64,000 nt of DNA. Origin: Arthrobacter sp. MYb229 (GTDB taxonomy: Bacteria > Actinomycetota > Actinomycetes > Actinomycetales > Micrococcaceae). Positions within the stretch are counted from its first letter, which is position 1. Each line of letters starts with the position of its first letter. The position numbers and the translations under genes are program-made. Below the pieces are notes generated by a model. The model was given only the letters and a program-made list of their open reading frames with translations, had not been told where the DNA came from and made no database searches. The stretch spans positions 1-64,000 of the forward strand of contig NZ_PCPS01000007.1 of the NCBI RefSeq assembly GCF_002975405.1, given 5' to 3'. Below, in pieces: positions 51,311 to 60,792 of the stretch.

Positions 51311-53563
51311 TTAGAACGCGTACAGGCTGACTTCACTGCCGCGTACGGCGCGCTGGTTCAGTGGGGTCTGCATGCGTACCGTGTCCGAGAAGCCGCCAAG
51401 CACCGATCGCGTCGAGACGGTGAATCCGGCTTCCTCAAGCGTTGCACTCGCCTCGGCCAGGCTTTGACCGATCACCGAAGGCACCTGAAGGTATTCAGGC
51501 CCCTTGGAAACATGAACGGTGACCGTGCTGCCAAACTCAACGGTTTGCTGCCGTGGGCTCTGATCCGCGACCAACCCTTGGCCAACTTTTGGCGAGTACT
51601 GCTGCTCGCCGAGCTTCAGCTTCAAGCCGACCTCGCTCAGCGCCTGCTCGGCGTGCTCCGGTGACATCCCAGCGAGGTTAGGTATCTGCACCGGTGCCGG
51701 ACCCCGCGAGATCACCAACGCCACGGTGTTTTTCCGCCCCGCCAGTTCGCCGGCAGCCGGTGAACTGGAAATGACCTGTCCCTTGGCGACGGAGGAGGAA
51801 TACTCAAGGCTCGTCTTCACTTTGGCCAAGCCCAGATCGGAAAGTTGCTCGGCGGCTTCCTCCTCGGTCACTCCTTCGAGCGCCGGAATTTCGAAGAGTT
51901 CCGGGCCGCGAGAAATCAGTAAATCGACGCCCTGAAACTTCATCATGCTTTCACCGGTGCGCGGCTGGGTTTGCACTACGCGGCCGACAGCGATCTCATC
52001 GTCATAGACGGAGTTCACTCGTACCGGTACGCCTTGCTCATCAAATTGGGCGACAACCTGGTTTTGCAACATTCCGGTCAGCGATGGGATGCGAATAATG
52101 GTTCCCGGGCCGCGGCCGAAGAACCATGCACCAGCAGCGACTAACGCGATGATAAAAATGAGTACCACCAGGATCACCGAACGCTTTCCGGCAGATTTTG
52201 GCTTCACCAGTTGATGGGTGGGTATTTGCGCGGTCTTGCGCCATTGTTTCGCCGCGCGTTTTTGCTCCTGCTTCTGCGCGCGAGCTGAACCATGGGTAAT
52301 AGCTGGTGCCACGGGTTTTTCGGCCACCAGAGCTGAATCGTCGAACCCAACTAAATCTTCGCGAGAATAAGCCGCAGTGGCGTCCGTTACCGGTATCGCT
52401 TGGACTGGATCGCCGGGGGACAGCTGAGGTGTCACAGTGGTGGGCTGGGCCTCGCGAAGATCCAATACTTCGGTTGCTTGGGAGGTGCTGATGACCGCGG
52501 TGGCTTCTTCGAAGGGAACTGCAGAGTAGTCTTCGGTCGTCGAAGCGGATGTCTCCCCGAGCGTGTTTTCGTCCAACCACCACGGTTGGCGTTGTTCCTC
52601 ACGATAACGCTGCCACTCGTCTAGTCGTTGCTGCACGGTGGTAGGCATTGCCTCGGCAGCCAATGGGGCCAAGTCCGAAATCTGACCTAGAGAATCGGCA
52701 TCAAGGTCGAGCTCCTCATCGGTGAGCGTGGAACGGATCTGGATGACATCATCGAGTAAGAAGCCTGCATTCTGCGGACGGAGATCCGGATCTTTTTCTG
52801 TGCAGTAGCGCACCAGTTCATCGAGATCTTCGCTGAGCCCTGGAACCATTGTGGAAGGCAACGGCATTGGCGAATCGAGATGTTGCTTCATCATCGCTGC
52901 GGGGTTGGATACCGGGAATGGCAACTGACCGGTGAGCATTTGATAGATCATGATTCCAACGGCGTAAATGTCGCTACGCGAATCGGAGGGCGCCCCTGAA
53001 ACTAGCTCGGGGGAAACATGGGAGAGCGTGGCGACAAGCGTCCCGGACTGAGTATGCGCGCTGGCCGCACGAGCCAGGCCAAAGTCGGTGATTTTGATTT
53101 CGCCATTATCTGAAAGTAGAACGTTCGCCGGTTTCATATCCCGGTGCACAATGCCTTCGAGGTGCGCGGCACGTAGGCCGCTGCAGATTCGCTCGAGAAC
53201 GCTTAGCATCTGCCGTGGAGTAAACCGTCCACGTTCCTCGATAACTTGGGAAAGATTACGTCCGCGAACGTACTCCATCACCAGATACACGTGACTTCCG
53301 GAAACGGCATGGTCGCGGATGGACACTACATTCGGGTGGGAGATATTCGCTGCGATAATGGCTTCGGACTCGAACCGTTCGCGGACCATCGGTTCGCTAG
53401 CGTAGTTCTCGTCCAGTACCTTGACGGCCACAGACCGGTGCAAATTCTGATCCATCGCCCGGTATACCCGTGACATCCCACCGAGCGCGATCAGCGTATC
53501 TAACCGATAGCGGTGACCAATTACTTGTCCGACGAGCGAGTCTGGTCGATCCGGGCTAATCAA
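51311..53563 (-). CDS. pknL: Ser/Thr protein kinase with PASTA domains (PknL-like)
   Basis: 750 residues; TTG start at 53563 with GGAG six bases before it. Kinase domain 18-280: glycine loop ALGGMSRVYR, VAVKVL (Lys48), HRDMKPANVLL, DFGLARA and SPE in place of APE. A 180-residue polar juxtamembrane region follows, then one transmembrane helix (residues 462-482) and four extracellular PASTA repeats (RIPSLTG, EIPALEG, QIPNLAG, QVPSVIG), which bind muropeptides. Neighbourhood with aroG is that of mycobacterial PknL. It probably signals cell-wall status to division or growth proteins; substrates are inferred. Confidence 0.93.
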   Translation of the reverse strand: MISPDRPDSLVGQVIGHRYRLDTLIALGGMSRVYRAMDQNLHRSVAVKVLDENYASEPMVRERFESEAIIAANISHPNVVSIRDHAVSGSHVYLVMEYVRGRNLSQVIEERGRFTPRQMLSVLERICSGLRAAHLEGIVHRDMKPANVLLSDNGEIKITDFGLARAASAHTQSGTLVATLSHVSPELVSGAPSDSRSDIYAVGIMIYQMLTGQLPFPVSNPAAMMKQHLDSPMPLPSTMVPGLSEDLDELVRYCTEKDPDLRPQNAGFLLDDVIQIRSTLTDEELDLDADSLGQISDLAPLAAEAMPTTVQQRLDEWQRYREEQRQPWWLDENTLGETSASTTEDYSAVPFEEATAVISTSQATEVLDLREAQPTTVTPQLSPGDPVQAIPVTDATAAYSREDLVGFDDSALVAEKPVAPAITHGSARAQKQEQKRAAKQWRKTAQIPTHQLVKPKSAGKRSVILVVLIFIIALVAAGAWFFGRGPGTIIRIPSLTGMLQNQVVAQFDEQGVPVRVNSVYDDEIAVGRVVQTQPRTGESMMKFQGVDLLISRGPELFEIPALEGVTEEEAAEQLSDLGLAKVKTSLEYSSSVAKGQVISSSPAAGELAGRKNTVALVISRGPAPVQIPNLAGMSPEHAEQALSEVGLKLKLGEQQYSPKVGQGLVADQSPRQQTVEFGSTVTVHVSKGPEYLQVPSVIGQSLAEASATLEEAGFTVSTRSVLGGFSDTVRMQTPLNQRAVRGSEVSLYAF

Positions 53564-53682
53564 AGAAAACTCCTGCCACAGGGGAGCGCTGATGGCGAGT
53601 CTGGGACATGACCTTGCTCCTTTCGAACACAGATACTAAGTGTAGGTTACTCAGCTGGCCTGAGAATTTCACGGGTTAAAGT

Positions 53683-53719
53683 CGAAATCCGCCAGTAGAG
53701 TTGCCACTGACGGATTTCG
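53683..53719 (-). terminator. Terminator of whiB1
   Basis: 14-base arms with one mismatch (53683-53696 with 53706-53719), 47 bases downstream of the whiB stop; a second perfect palindrome GCAACCCGGGTTGC lies at 53724-53737. Confidence 0.75.
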
Positions 53720-53765
53720 GACAGCAACCCGGGTTGCGAGAACTACCTCGGGTGCAGCTATTACT

Positions 53766-54014
53766 CTAAGAAGCGCGACGGGCCCGTGCAGCACGACGCT
53801 TCAGGGCGCGACGCTCGTCTTCACTCATGCCGCCCCAGACGCCGGCATCCTGCCCGGACTCGATGGCCCACTGCAGGCAGGTTTCCGTGACGTCGCATCG
53901 ACGGCATACGCTTTTGGCCTCTTCGATCTGTAATAGGGCCGGACCGGTGTTACCCACCGGGAAGAAAAGTTCCGGGTCCTTTTCCAGACACGCCGCGCGG
54001 CTACGCCAATCCAT
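53766..54014 (-). CDS. whiB1: WhiB-family iron-sulfur regulator (WhiB1-like)
   Basis: 82 residues. Cysteines 9, 37, 40 and 46 in C-x27-C-x2-C-x5-C bind a [4Fe-4S] cluster; GVWGGMSEDERRALKRR is the G-V/I-W-G-G turn plus DNA-binding basic tail that is nearly word for word WhiB1. It binds SigA and acts as NO-sensitive regulator in mycobacteria. AAGGAG lies 11 bases before ATG 54014. Upstream is a 356-base gap. Confidence 0.93.
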   Translation of the reverse strand: MDWRSRAACLEKDPELFFPVGNTGPALLQIEEAKSVCRRCDVTETCLQWAIESGQDAGVWGGMSEDERRALKRRAARARRAS

Positions 54015-54370
54015 GCTTATTGATGCTCCTTGAAATATTTAGGGGAACGAAGACCTCCCAGAAATCGTCACAAACAGAAAACAACTGCGAATAGGAATTG
54101 CAGGTGCGTTACGTTGTGTGTACCGGAAAGGTCATCGATGAGTTGGAGAGGTACGAGCAGGGGTGTTCGTTTAACCAACCACATTAGGTTTTCATGTTAC
54201 GAGAAAGTAAACAAGAGTCACGGAAGTGAAATGTGGTTGAATGCCTGAGTGCTTTCTCACATGGATTTCCGTGGCTCGCTGCGCTAACTGAAGGGGCTGT
54301 GGTCGGTGCCATATTCGCCTTCGATGTTGCGCGTTTGAGTTCCTGAGTTGCTTGCACGAAAATTGTTGTC
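54015..54370. other. 356-base gap upstream of whiB1
   Basis: No gene seen. The region is AT-rich and should carry the promoters of whiB1 (leftward) and of the membrane-protein gene (rightward). I cannot pick confident hexamers; short frames here have no recognisable protein. Confidence 0.4.
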
Positions 54371-54775
54371 GTGAGCAACAACGAATCTTCCGTATCCCGT
54401 CCTCCCAGCGTTTTGGCCGTCTCAGCCCTGACAATGCTCGAAGCGGTGGCGGTCCTGGTTTACGCGGTCAACTACCTAATGCATCTCGCTGACGCGGGGG
54501 ACTTGAACATGGGCGGCCGAATCTTCATGCTCGTCCTGTGCTTCGCAGCCGGCGCCTGGCAGATCAGCGTTTCCTTCAACTTCTTCAAGGGGAAGGCCTT
54601 CACACGCGCACCGATTATCGTGTGGCAACTGTTCCAATTGATCCTCTCGTTTTCCTTCTTGCAAGGCCCGTTTAGCGGTATCGCGATTGCGGCCATCGTG
54701 ATCGCCGGAATCATCGTCGTGATGTTGTTTGCACCCAAGACAACCATATTTCTAGGAGACCGCCCGCAATCCTAG
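54371..54775 (+). CDS. Small integral membrane protein, function unknown
   Basis: 134 residues, GTG start at 54371. Three or four hydrophobic helices (VLAVSALTMLEAVAVLVYAVNYL, GGRIFMLVLCFAAGAWQISVSFNFF, IIVWQLFQLILSFSFLQGP, IAIAAIVIAGIIVVMLFAP) with a short Ser-rich N-terminus. No ribosome-binding site is obvious. Its stop overlaps tail to tail with that of the EssC-like gene (CTAG at 54772-54775). This protein type is widespread in Micrococcales without assigned role. Confidence 0.75.
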   Translation: MSNNESSVSRPPSVLAVSALTMLEAVAVLVYAVNYLMHLADAGDLNMGGRIFMLVLCFAAGAWQISVSFNFFKGKAFTRAPIIVWQLFQLILSFSFLQGPFSGIAIAAIVIAGIIVVMLFAPKTTIFLGDRPQS

Positions 54776-57700
54776 AAGTCATCCATGTCGATATAGATGG
54801 CGCGTGGTTGCCCACGGTAACTGGTGACCGCGCGCCATTTGTTTACCCGCTGTCTCGATTCTTGAGAACTCAATGGTTCCCACGACATGGGTTGCATATC
54901 GTGCGGATGGTGGGCTTCGACTAATGCAACACAACGGTCATCGAGTGCCATGCCCGGCGCCCCGATCTCGTAGGCAAGTCGGCTGGAAGGCGGTACGAAT
55001 AGCACCGGAATCACCGCACGGCTTAGCGCGGAATTTAGCAACCCGGCAAGTCGTGGGTCGTTCGTATGTTCGAGCACCAGCGCGATATTCCCCGGTGCCA
55101 TTTGGTCAAGCCGTGATTCGAATTCGTCGATTCCGTGCAAGCGTTCTAGCGACCACCGGTGACACAGGCATTTGCTTAGCTCTTCTCTGATCAAAGGGTT
55201 TCCACAGATCAGGAGCGTCATCGCCGAGGCAGACAGACTTATCGTGGCATCTACAAATGAACGCTTGCCAAGCGGGAAAGCCCCTGGCTCGGCTAAGTAG
55301 GAAGAGTCATCGATATTCGCATTCCACACGCCTTGTTCCAAGGCCGCGGGCTGGGGCGAACCTAACTGGATGGTGCGTGCAGAGTCGGTACCGCACACTA
55401 TTATTCCTCGTCCGACCACGCTTGCAGTTTCGGGCAGGCGAGGCCAGGCCATTTTCAAGGATTCGGTGGCCTGAAAAGGAAAGTACCATTGCTCGGTGCA
55501 CAGCCCTGCGGCTTTGAGCAGCGCCTGATCCCGATCCACCGCGAGGAGGATGGTGGTGCCACCGGCTGCACCGCGACGCAAGAGACCCCCGAGAACTTCG
55601 TCGAAGCGTTGAAAATGCTGTGGGTGCAGCAAGGATTGCAGCTGCGCGACACCATGAACTAGAACGAGTAGGCGCGTGTCTTCGCACCGTTCCTCGAGGT
55701 AGTCCAGCGCATCTAGAAAGTCGTAAACGTCCTCCCCGGTAATTTGTCGCAGGTGCGGGCTGCTGCGTTCATCTGCGTTCAGCGCGGGCCCGAAACTCAG
55801 TATTTTGCGCGGCAGCCGACACAGGCCGGTCAATAGCTGACGAGGGCCAGCCTCCGGAAGGCCGCACACCAACAGGCTGCGCCTCGCCTCGCCACCAAGC
55901 TCTAGTGGCTCGAGGGCGCCGTGCTCTAGCTGGTCAATCAACCCGCACCAAATAGTGTCTGGCCGCATGGGTGACCAGTCCGAACCGGGTGGTTCAGGTT
56001 GCGCGGGTAGTGCGGGGGCAAACGGTGAGCGCGGTAATCGAAGCGTCGCCCAGCGCTGAGCCACAGTTTCCATCTGGTCGTGCAGTGCCTCCATAGCTTC
56101 GTAGGCAGTTGGGGGCGCCCCAAAGGTGCAGAGCTGCCGTGCGCGGAGGTTCATTGGCCCTCGTTCGGCCAGTTCACCATAGGGCGGTGGGTCGAAGGCG
56201 AGCGCAAATTGGAATTTTCGGGTCTGCCGCGTGGCGCAATGGATGATTGCTTGCCCGGGGTCCAACAGCGAGGCAGCGTCCCGGATACCGACCAGTTCAA
56301 TGGATTCACCCGGGTCATTAACGCGCAGTGCGATCACGGTATTGAGGTTTGCCCGGGTTTGCCCGGTCAGGGTTCCTGCTGGCCGCTGGGTGCTAAGCAA
56401 CAGGTGAATGCCCAGAGCCCGGCCCACGGCCGCGAGCCGGTCGATTCGTGGGCTGGCTTCCGGGATGGATTCGCTAAACACCCGAAATTCGTCGATCACC
56501 ACCAACAGCCTTGGCAAGGCTGGCGCCGGATCGCTCAGTTGTTGGTATTCGAGCAGGTCGCTGCAGCGATAGTTGGCCAGCAGTCGTTCGCGGCGAGTGA
56601 CCTCGACTTCTAATTGAGCCAGGGTGCGTTGCGCGGCCGCCGCGTCGAGGTCGCTGGCGAAGAGTTGGACATGAGGCAATGCGGCGAAGACCGAAAGCCC
56701 GGCTCCGCCCTTGAAATCGACGAGGACGAAGGCTAATTCTTCGGGGGAGTAACCGGCAGCTAGTTCTTTGACAATGCGGCGTAGCGCCTCGGATTTTCCT
56801 GATCCGGTGGTGCCGCAGATCAGCATGTGCGGCCCGTCGGAGTCAAAGTCCAGAACCACCGGATCAAGCTGCGTGGTGGTGCCAATGTGGGCGGTCAGCC
56901 CGGGTCGTACAGGCTGTCCCTCGCCCGTCGGCGGCGCAGGACTGCTGAGGGGACCGTGGGTTTCGGCGAGGTCCAGACATCGATCGATCAGCCGGGCGAA
57001 ACGCGGTGCGCTCAGCCGCTGCACGTTCTGCAAGGCCAGCTGCGGATCTTCGAGCGAGGCTAGCGGCAACAGGGGATTCACCCACCAGGTGCCCTGCGGC
57101 ACCGGGGCGCGGCTCAGCCCGAGCACTATCGACTCCTCGCAGGGCTGTGCTGCGGTGGCCACCACGTACAGGGAACGCACTTCGCCGGTCGCCGGTGCTG
57201 CCAGCAGGCTTGCGCGTGGAGCCGGTGGCAGCCCGGTACTCACCCCGGGTAACAGGATCAGACTGGCCGGAAGGCATTCGAGTTGTGGGTCAAGTATCAG
57301 TTCCAGCCGTCCGGCAAGGACCGCGGGCAGGTAGCGGGCGAGCAGGGCCAACAGCAGTTCGCAGCTCGCCTTGTCCTGATCGCCGACGATCTGCCAGGCG
57401 CCGGGAACGCTGGCGGTGAACACCGGCGAGGGGCAGGGGGCATCCAAAGCGCTGCGCGGTTTCCTGCGCCGCTTCTTCTTCGGCGTCATCTCTTCCGCCG
57501 CCGGGGACCACAGTCCTCGGCCGAACACCAGCGGAGGCAATCCGGAATTCGGCATCCCCAACTCGGTACGATCCAACCCGGCGAGCAGGGCGATCCCCAA
57601 CGGCGGCGCATAGGCCTCACGAGCTTGCGCCACCTGGGCGCGGTGCACCACGGCCTTGGCTTTCCACCGGCGACGCTCGAGGATCAGCTGCCCGGCAGGT

Positions 57701-58434
57701 ACGATTCCCAAGAGGGCCGAAGCGCCGCTGAGCAACAAGAACAACATCGACCCGGTGAGCACCGCCAGCAACACCCCGGAAAGCATCGGAACCAGGGCAG
57801 CCAAGCACAAGGCGATCAATCGTTGTAGCTCCGGTTTGTCTGGCAGCTGCCAGCGCAGTTGCTCGGCCGACAGACTCTGGCCGGTATCAAGCAGTACCGG
57901 ATCGCCGACGCACAATTCGGTGTCTCCCAAACAAAAGCGCGTTCCGCGGTGCAGCTGCAGACGGGTCACCGAACTCCGCTTCCCGACGCGGTCCTCCACC
58001 CCGATCGTATTTGCATCATCACAGGTCAGTACCAGGGCCGATTGGTCCACTGCAATTTGGGCATGGTGCCGGGCGATCAGCGGGTCCTGCAGCCACAGCG
58101 GGGCACAGCGCCCCAGCCGATGCACGCCTTGGTCCAGTCGCACGCTCGCCCCGGCGTCCGGCCCAGATGCGACAAAGAGTTGCAGCGCGGCAGGCATCCG
58201 GACCCCCGAGGTGGCAGTGGCTCGCGGAATATCGGTCAGCAACAGGTGAGTGCGCGCGCTGAGCATCCCACAATCTTCCAGAGCGGTGTCTGCCACAAAC
58301 CAGCGCGTCGCGCCGAAGGAGCCGGCCAAAATTTTGGCCAGCCCAGCGCCATCTAGCTGCGCGGAAACGTCGAGCCTGAATTGGCGCGGCTGGGCGAAAC
58401 ACCGCGCCGCCAGCAGCAACTCATAGCGCACCAT
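54772..58434 (-). CDS. FHA-FtsK/SpoIIIE membrane ATPase (EssC-like)
   Basis: 1220 residues. N-terminal domain, FHA domain (about 83-180; GVHRLGRCAPLWLQDPLIARHHAQI), two hydrophobic segments (205-250), a charged linker (KKKRRRKPR at 319-327) and an intact FtsK/SpoIIIE motor: Walker A GTTGSGKS (541-548), VLVDFKGGAG, Walker B RLLVVIDEF (642-650) and LLLSTQRP. Two more nucleotide-binding-like modules follow, with degenerate P-loops (LLVCGLPEAGPRQ at 854-866 and LLICGNPLIREE near 1090). This order, FHA, membrane, three motor modules, is that of EssC/EccC of type VII secretion. No WXG100 or other Ecc gene is in the window, so export cannot be concluded. Faces the tad operon from the opposite strand. 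Confidence 0.8.
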   Translation of the reverse strand: MVRYELLLAARCFAQPRQFRLDVSAQLDGAGLAKILAGSFGATRWFVADTALEDCGMLSARTHLLLTDIPRATATSGVRMPAALQLFVASGPDAGASVRLDQGVHRLGRCAPLWLQDPLIARHHAQIAVDQSALVLTCDDANTIGVEDRVGKRSSVTRLQLHRGTRFCLGDTELCVGDPVLLDTGQSLSAEQLRWQLPDKPELQRLIALCLAALVPMLSGVLLAVLTGSMLFLLLSGASALLGIVPAGQLILERRRWKAKAVVHRAQVAQAREAYAPPLGIALLAGLDRTELGMPNSGLPPLVFGRGLWSPAAEEMTPKKKRRRKPRSALDAPCPSPVFTASVPGAWQIVGDQDKASCELLLALLARYLPAVLAGRLELILDPQLECLPASLILLPGVSTGLPPAPRASLLAAPATGEVRSLYVVATAAQPCEESIVLGLSRAPVPQGTWWVNPLLPLASLEDPQLALQNVQRLSAPRFARLIDRCLDLAETHGPLSSPAPPTGEGQPVRPGLTAHIGTTTQLDPVVLDFDSDGPHMLICGTTGSGKSEALRRIVKELAAGYSPEELAFVLVDFKGGAGLSVFAALPHVQLFASDLDAAAAQRTLAQLEVEVTRRERLLANYRCSDLLEYQQLSDPAPALPRLLVVIDEFRVFSESIPEASPRIDRLAAVGRALGIHLLLSTQRPAGTLTGQTRANLNTVIALRVNDPGESIELVGIRDAASLLDPGQAIIHCATRQTRKFQFALAFDPPPYGELAERGPMNLRARQLCTFGAPPTAYEAMEALHDQMETVAQRWATLRLPRSPFAPALPAQPEPPGSDWSPMRPDTIWCGLIDQLEHGALEPLELGGEARRSLLVCGLPEAGPRQLLTGLCRLPRKILSFGPALNADERSSPHLRQITGEDVYDFLDALDYLEERCEDTRLLVLVHGVAQLQSLLHPQHFQRFDEVLGGLLRRGAAGGTTILLAVDRDQALLKAAGLCTEQWYFPFQATESLKMAWPRLPETASVVGRGIIVCGTDSARTIQLGSPQPAALEQGVWNANIDDSSYLAEPGAFPLGKRSFVDATISLSASAMTLLICGNPLIREELSKCLCHRWSLERLHGIDEFESRLDQMAPGNIALVLEHTNDPRLAGLLNSALSRAVIPVLFVPPSSRLAYEIGAPGMALDDRCVALVEAHHPHDMQPMSWEPLSSQESRQRVNKWRAVTSYRGQPRAIYIDMDDF

Positions 58435-58717
58435 GAATTCTCCTCCTCAATCGCTAGCTGGGTCTTGGCAACACTTCAGCACGCACGATGGTCCACTATT
58501 CGAGCCGCACCTCGCACTGTGGAAAACCCGTCGGAGTTTATCCACATCTTCGGGCATGCTATTGAAAGCGCTAGCCGGTGGGGCTAGGCTCCCTTGACAT
58601 AGCCCTTCTAGCTAAACTCCAGAAAAGGGTTGCAAGACGCTGTGCCGGTGCCGCGCTCGCCGGTGTACCTCGAAGCATTCGGGAACGATTTTCATAGTTT
58701 CGGCTAAGGACTTTGAC

Positions 58718-59944
58718 GTGGACGCGCTATCCATCGTGGAAGACGAAGTGCGAGAGCTGGTGCGCCGGCGCGGACTGGACCCTGGCAGACAACCTGCGCT
58801 CATCAGATCCCTGATTGACGATGTCTTGCGTGACTATGACGAACGTTCCCTGCTCGGCGCGGTCCCGGCCATCGGATCGCTCGATCAGGTTCGCCGTTCG
58901 GTCTTCGACAATGTGGCAGGATTCGGGGCGCTGCAACCGCTGCTCGATGACCCCAACGTCGAAGAAATATGGATCAACTCGCCGCAACAGGTTTTTTGCG
59001 CGCGTGGCGGGCAAAGCGAACTGACGCATATCAGGCTCGAATCCGACGAGGTAGCCGGCCTGGTGGAACGAATGCTGAAATCCTCTGGGCGCCGGTTGGA
59101 TCTGTCCCAACCCTTCGTGGACTGCCAATTGCCCGATGGCTCCCGACTGCACGTAGTCATCCCGGACATCACCCACGAACACTGGGCGGTGAACATCCGT
59201 AAATTCATCGCCCGCGCAACGAAGCTCGAAGATTTGGTGGAAATCGGTTCGCTCAGCCAGGATGGGGCAGCCTTCTTAGGGTGGTCGATCGCCGCAGGGC
59301 TCAACGTGGTGGTCACCGGTCCTACCCAAGCTGGCAAGACGACGATGCTCAACTGTTTGGCATCCTCCATCGGATCGCGCGAACGCATCATCACCATCGA
59401 GGAGATCTTCGAACTGAATCTGGCCCTGCGCGATGTGGTCAGCATGCAAACCCGTCTAGCAAACTTGGAGGGCACCGGGGAAATCACCATGCGTCGGCTG
59501 GTCAAGGAAGCGCTACGCATGCGCCCGGACCGAATCATCGTAGGTGAGGTGCGCGAGGCCGAATCATTGGACATGCTCATCGCCTTGAACTCAGGCATCG
59601 CCGGACTGTGCACCTTGCACGCGAACTCTGCGCGCGATGCAATCACCAAGATCTGCACCCTGCCGCTGTTAGCCGGACCCAATATCACCAGCGACTTCAC
59701 CGTGCGGACCGTGGCCGCCTGCATCGACCTGGTGGTGCACTGCACCCGCGACCCGAGCGGAAAACGCTACGTGCAGGAAATCCTCAGCGTGCGGGGCCGG
59801 GTGGAGGACGGCCAGTTCGAAACCTCAACGCTTTTCGAATACGGGCAGGGCGAGCTGAACCAGGCATCAGGAGCCGACTGGGCGCACGAGAAATTCGCGC
59901 TCGCCGGGATTAACGTCGCCCAATTGCTGATGGAACGCTCATGA
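58718..59944 (+). CDS. tadA: TadA/CpaF-type secretion ATPase
   Basis: 408 residues; GTG 58718 with AAGGA upstream. CpaF family hallmarks: NVEEIWINSPQQVFCARGGQ, LDLSQPFVDCQLPDGSRLHVVIPD, Walker A GPTQAGKT (201-208), IITIEEIFEL, MRPDRIIVGEVREAESLDMLIALNSGIAGLCTLHANSARDA. The hexameric motor of type IVc (Flp/Tad) pili. First gene of the operon, its stop overlapping tadB (ATGA). The 283-base gap before it (58435-58717) shows no gene. Confidence 0.94.
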   Translation: MDALSIVEDEVRELVRRRGLDPGRQPALIRSLIDDVLRDYDERSLLGAVPAIGSLDQVRRSVFDNVAGFGALQPLLDDPNVEEIWINSPQQVFCARGGQSELTHIRLESDEVAGLVERMLKSSGRRLDLSQPFVDCQLPDGSRLHVVIPDITHEHWAVNIRKFIARATKLEDLVEIGSLSQDGAAFLGWSIAAGLNVVVTGPTQAGKTTMLNCLASSIGSRERIITIEEIFELNLALRDVVSMQTRLANLEGTGEITMRRLVKEALRMRPDRIIVGEVREAESLDMLIALNSGIAGLCTLHANSARDAITKICTLPLLAGPNITSDFTVRTVAACIDLVVHCTRDPSGKRYVQEILSVRGRVEDGQFETSTLFEYGQGELNQASGADWAHEKFALAGINVAQLLMERS

Positions 59945-60792
59945 TCGCATTTCTAGGATTACTCGGCGGGCTGGGCATCGCGTTGATAGTGGACTGGCTG
60001 CTTTTCGACCCCACTCCGCCGCGGGCCAAACGCCAGTCGGCGATCCGGTTGTCCCTGCTGCGTGCGGGCATCGTAAGCCTGAGCCCGGCAAAATTTGTGG
60101 CGATCTGCGCGGCCAATGGACTGGTGTTCGTGCTGATCACCCTCGCTTTGACCGGTTCGTGGCTTTTTGCCAGCGTGTTTTTGCTCTTCGGGCTGTGGGC
60201 GCCATGGGTGTATCTGCGCCATCAGGCGGCTAAACGACAGGCGGCGTTGCACGAACAGTGGCCAGAGGTGGTTGATCACCTGCGCAGCGCCATCCGGGCC
60301 GGGCTATCGCTGCCCGAATCGTTGAGCCAGCTGGGCAGCATGGGACCAGAACTGCTGCGCCCGGCCTTTCGCGACTTCGCCCTGGACTATCGGGCCACCT
60401 CCAATTTTTCCATTGCACTTGAGCAATTGGGTGCGCGGCTGGCGGATCCGGTCTCCGATAAGATCCTGGCCACGCTGCGCATCACCCGCGAGGTCGGCGG
60501 TACCGACCTGGGGCAAACCTTGAGCACCCTGGCAGCATTTTTGCGCGATGACGTGCGCACCAGGGGAGAACTGGCCGCCCGCCAGTCGTGGATCGTTTCC
60601 GCGGCCCGGCTGGCGGTTGCGGCCCCCTGGATCCTGTTGCTGGTGCTCGGTACCCAAGACGCGGCGAAAAACGCCTACCTGACCTCGGGCGGAGTGGTAG
60701 TACTCATCGCTGGACTGCTCATCTCGCTGTTCTGCTATCGGGTGATGCTGCGCCTTGGCACGTTGCCGGTCGAAGAGCGGGTGCTGGCATGA
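59941..60792 (+). CDS. tadB: TadB-type membrane platform protein
   Basis: 283 residues. N-terminal helix (AFLGLLGGLGIALIVDWLLF), a second pair (FVAICAANGLVFVLITLALTGSWLFASVFLLFGLW), a GspF/T2SSF domain with WPEVVDHLRSAIRAGLSLPESLSQLGSMGPELLR and ILATLRITREVGGTDLGQTLSTLAAFLRDDVRTRGEL, and two C-terminal helices. Overlaps tadA and tadC by ATGA junctions. Anchors the TadA motor at the membrane. Confidence 0.9.
   Translation: MIAFLGLLGGLGIALIVDWLLFDPTPPRAKRQSAIRLSLLRAGIVSLSPAKFVAICAANGLVFVLITLALTGSWLFASVFLLFGLWAPWVYLRHQAAKRQAALHEQWPEVVDHLRSAIRAGLSLPESLSQLGSMGPELLRPAFRDFALDYRATSNFSIALEQLGARLADPVSDKILATLRITREVGGTDLGQTLSTLAAFLRDDVRTRGELAARQSWIVSAARLAVAAPWILLLVLGTQDAAKNAYLTSGGVVVLIAGLLISLFCYRVMLRLGTLPVEERVLA

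Noticed and set aside
60588-60788. 67-codon upstream extension of tadC
   Set aside because: It is an alternative frame of tadB; the ATGA junction at 60789 gives the normal start.
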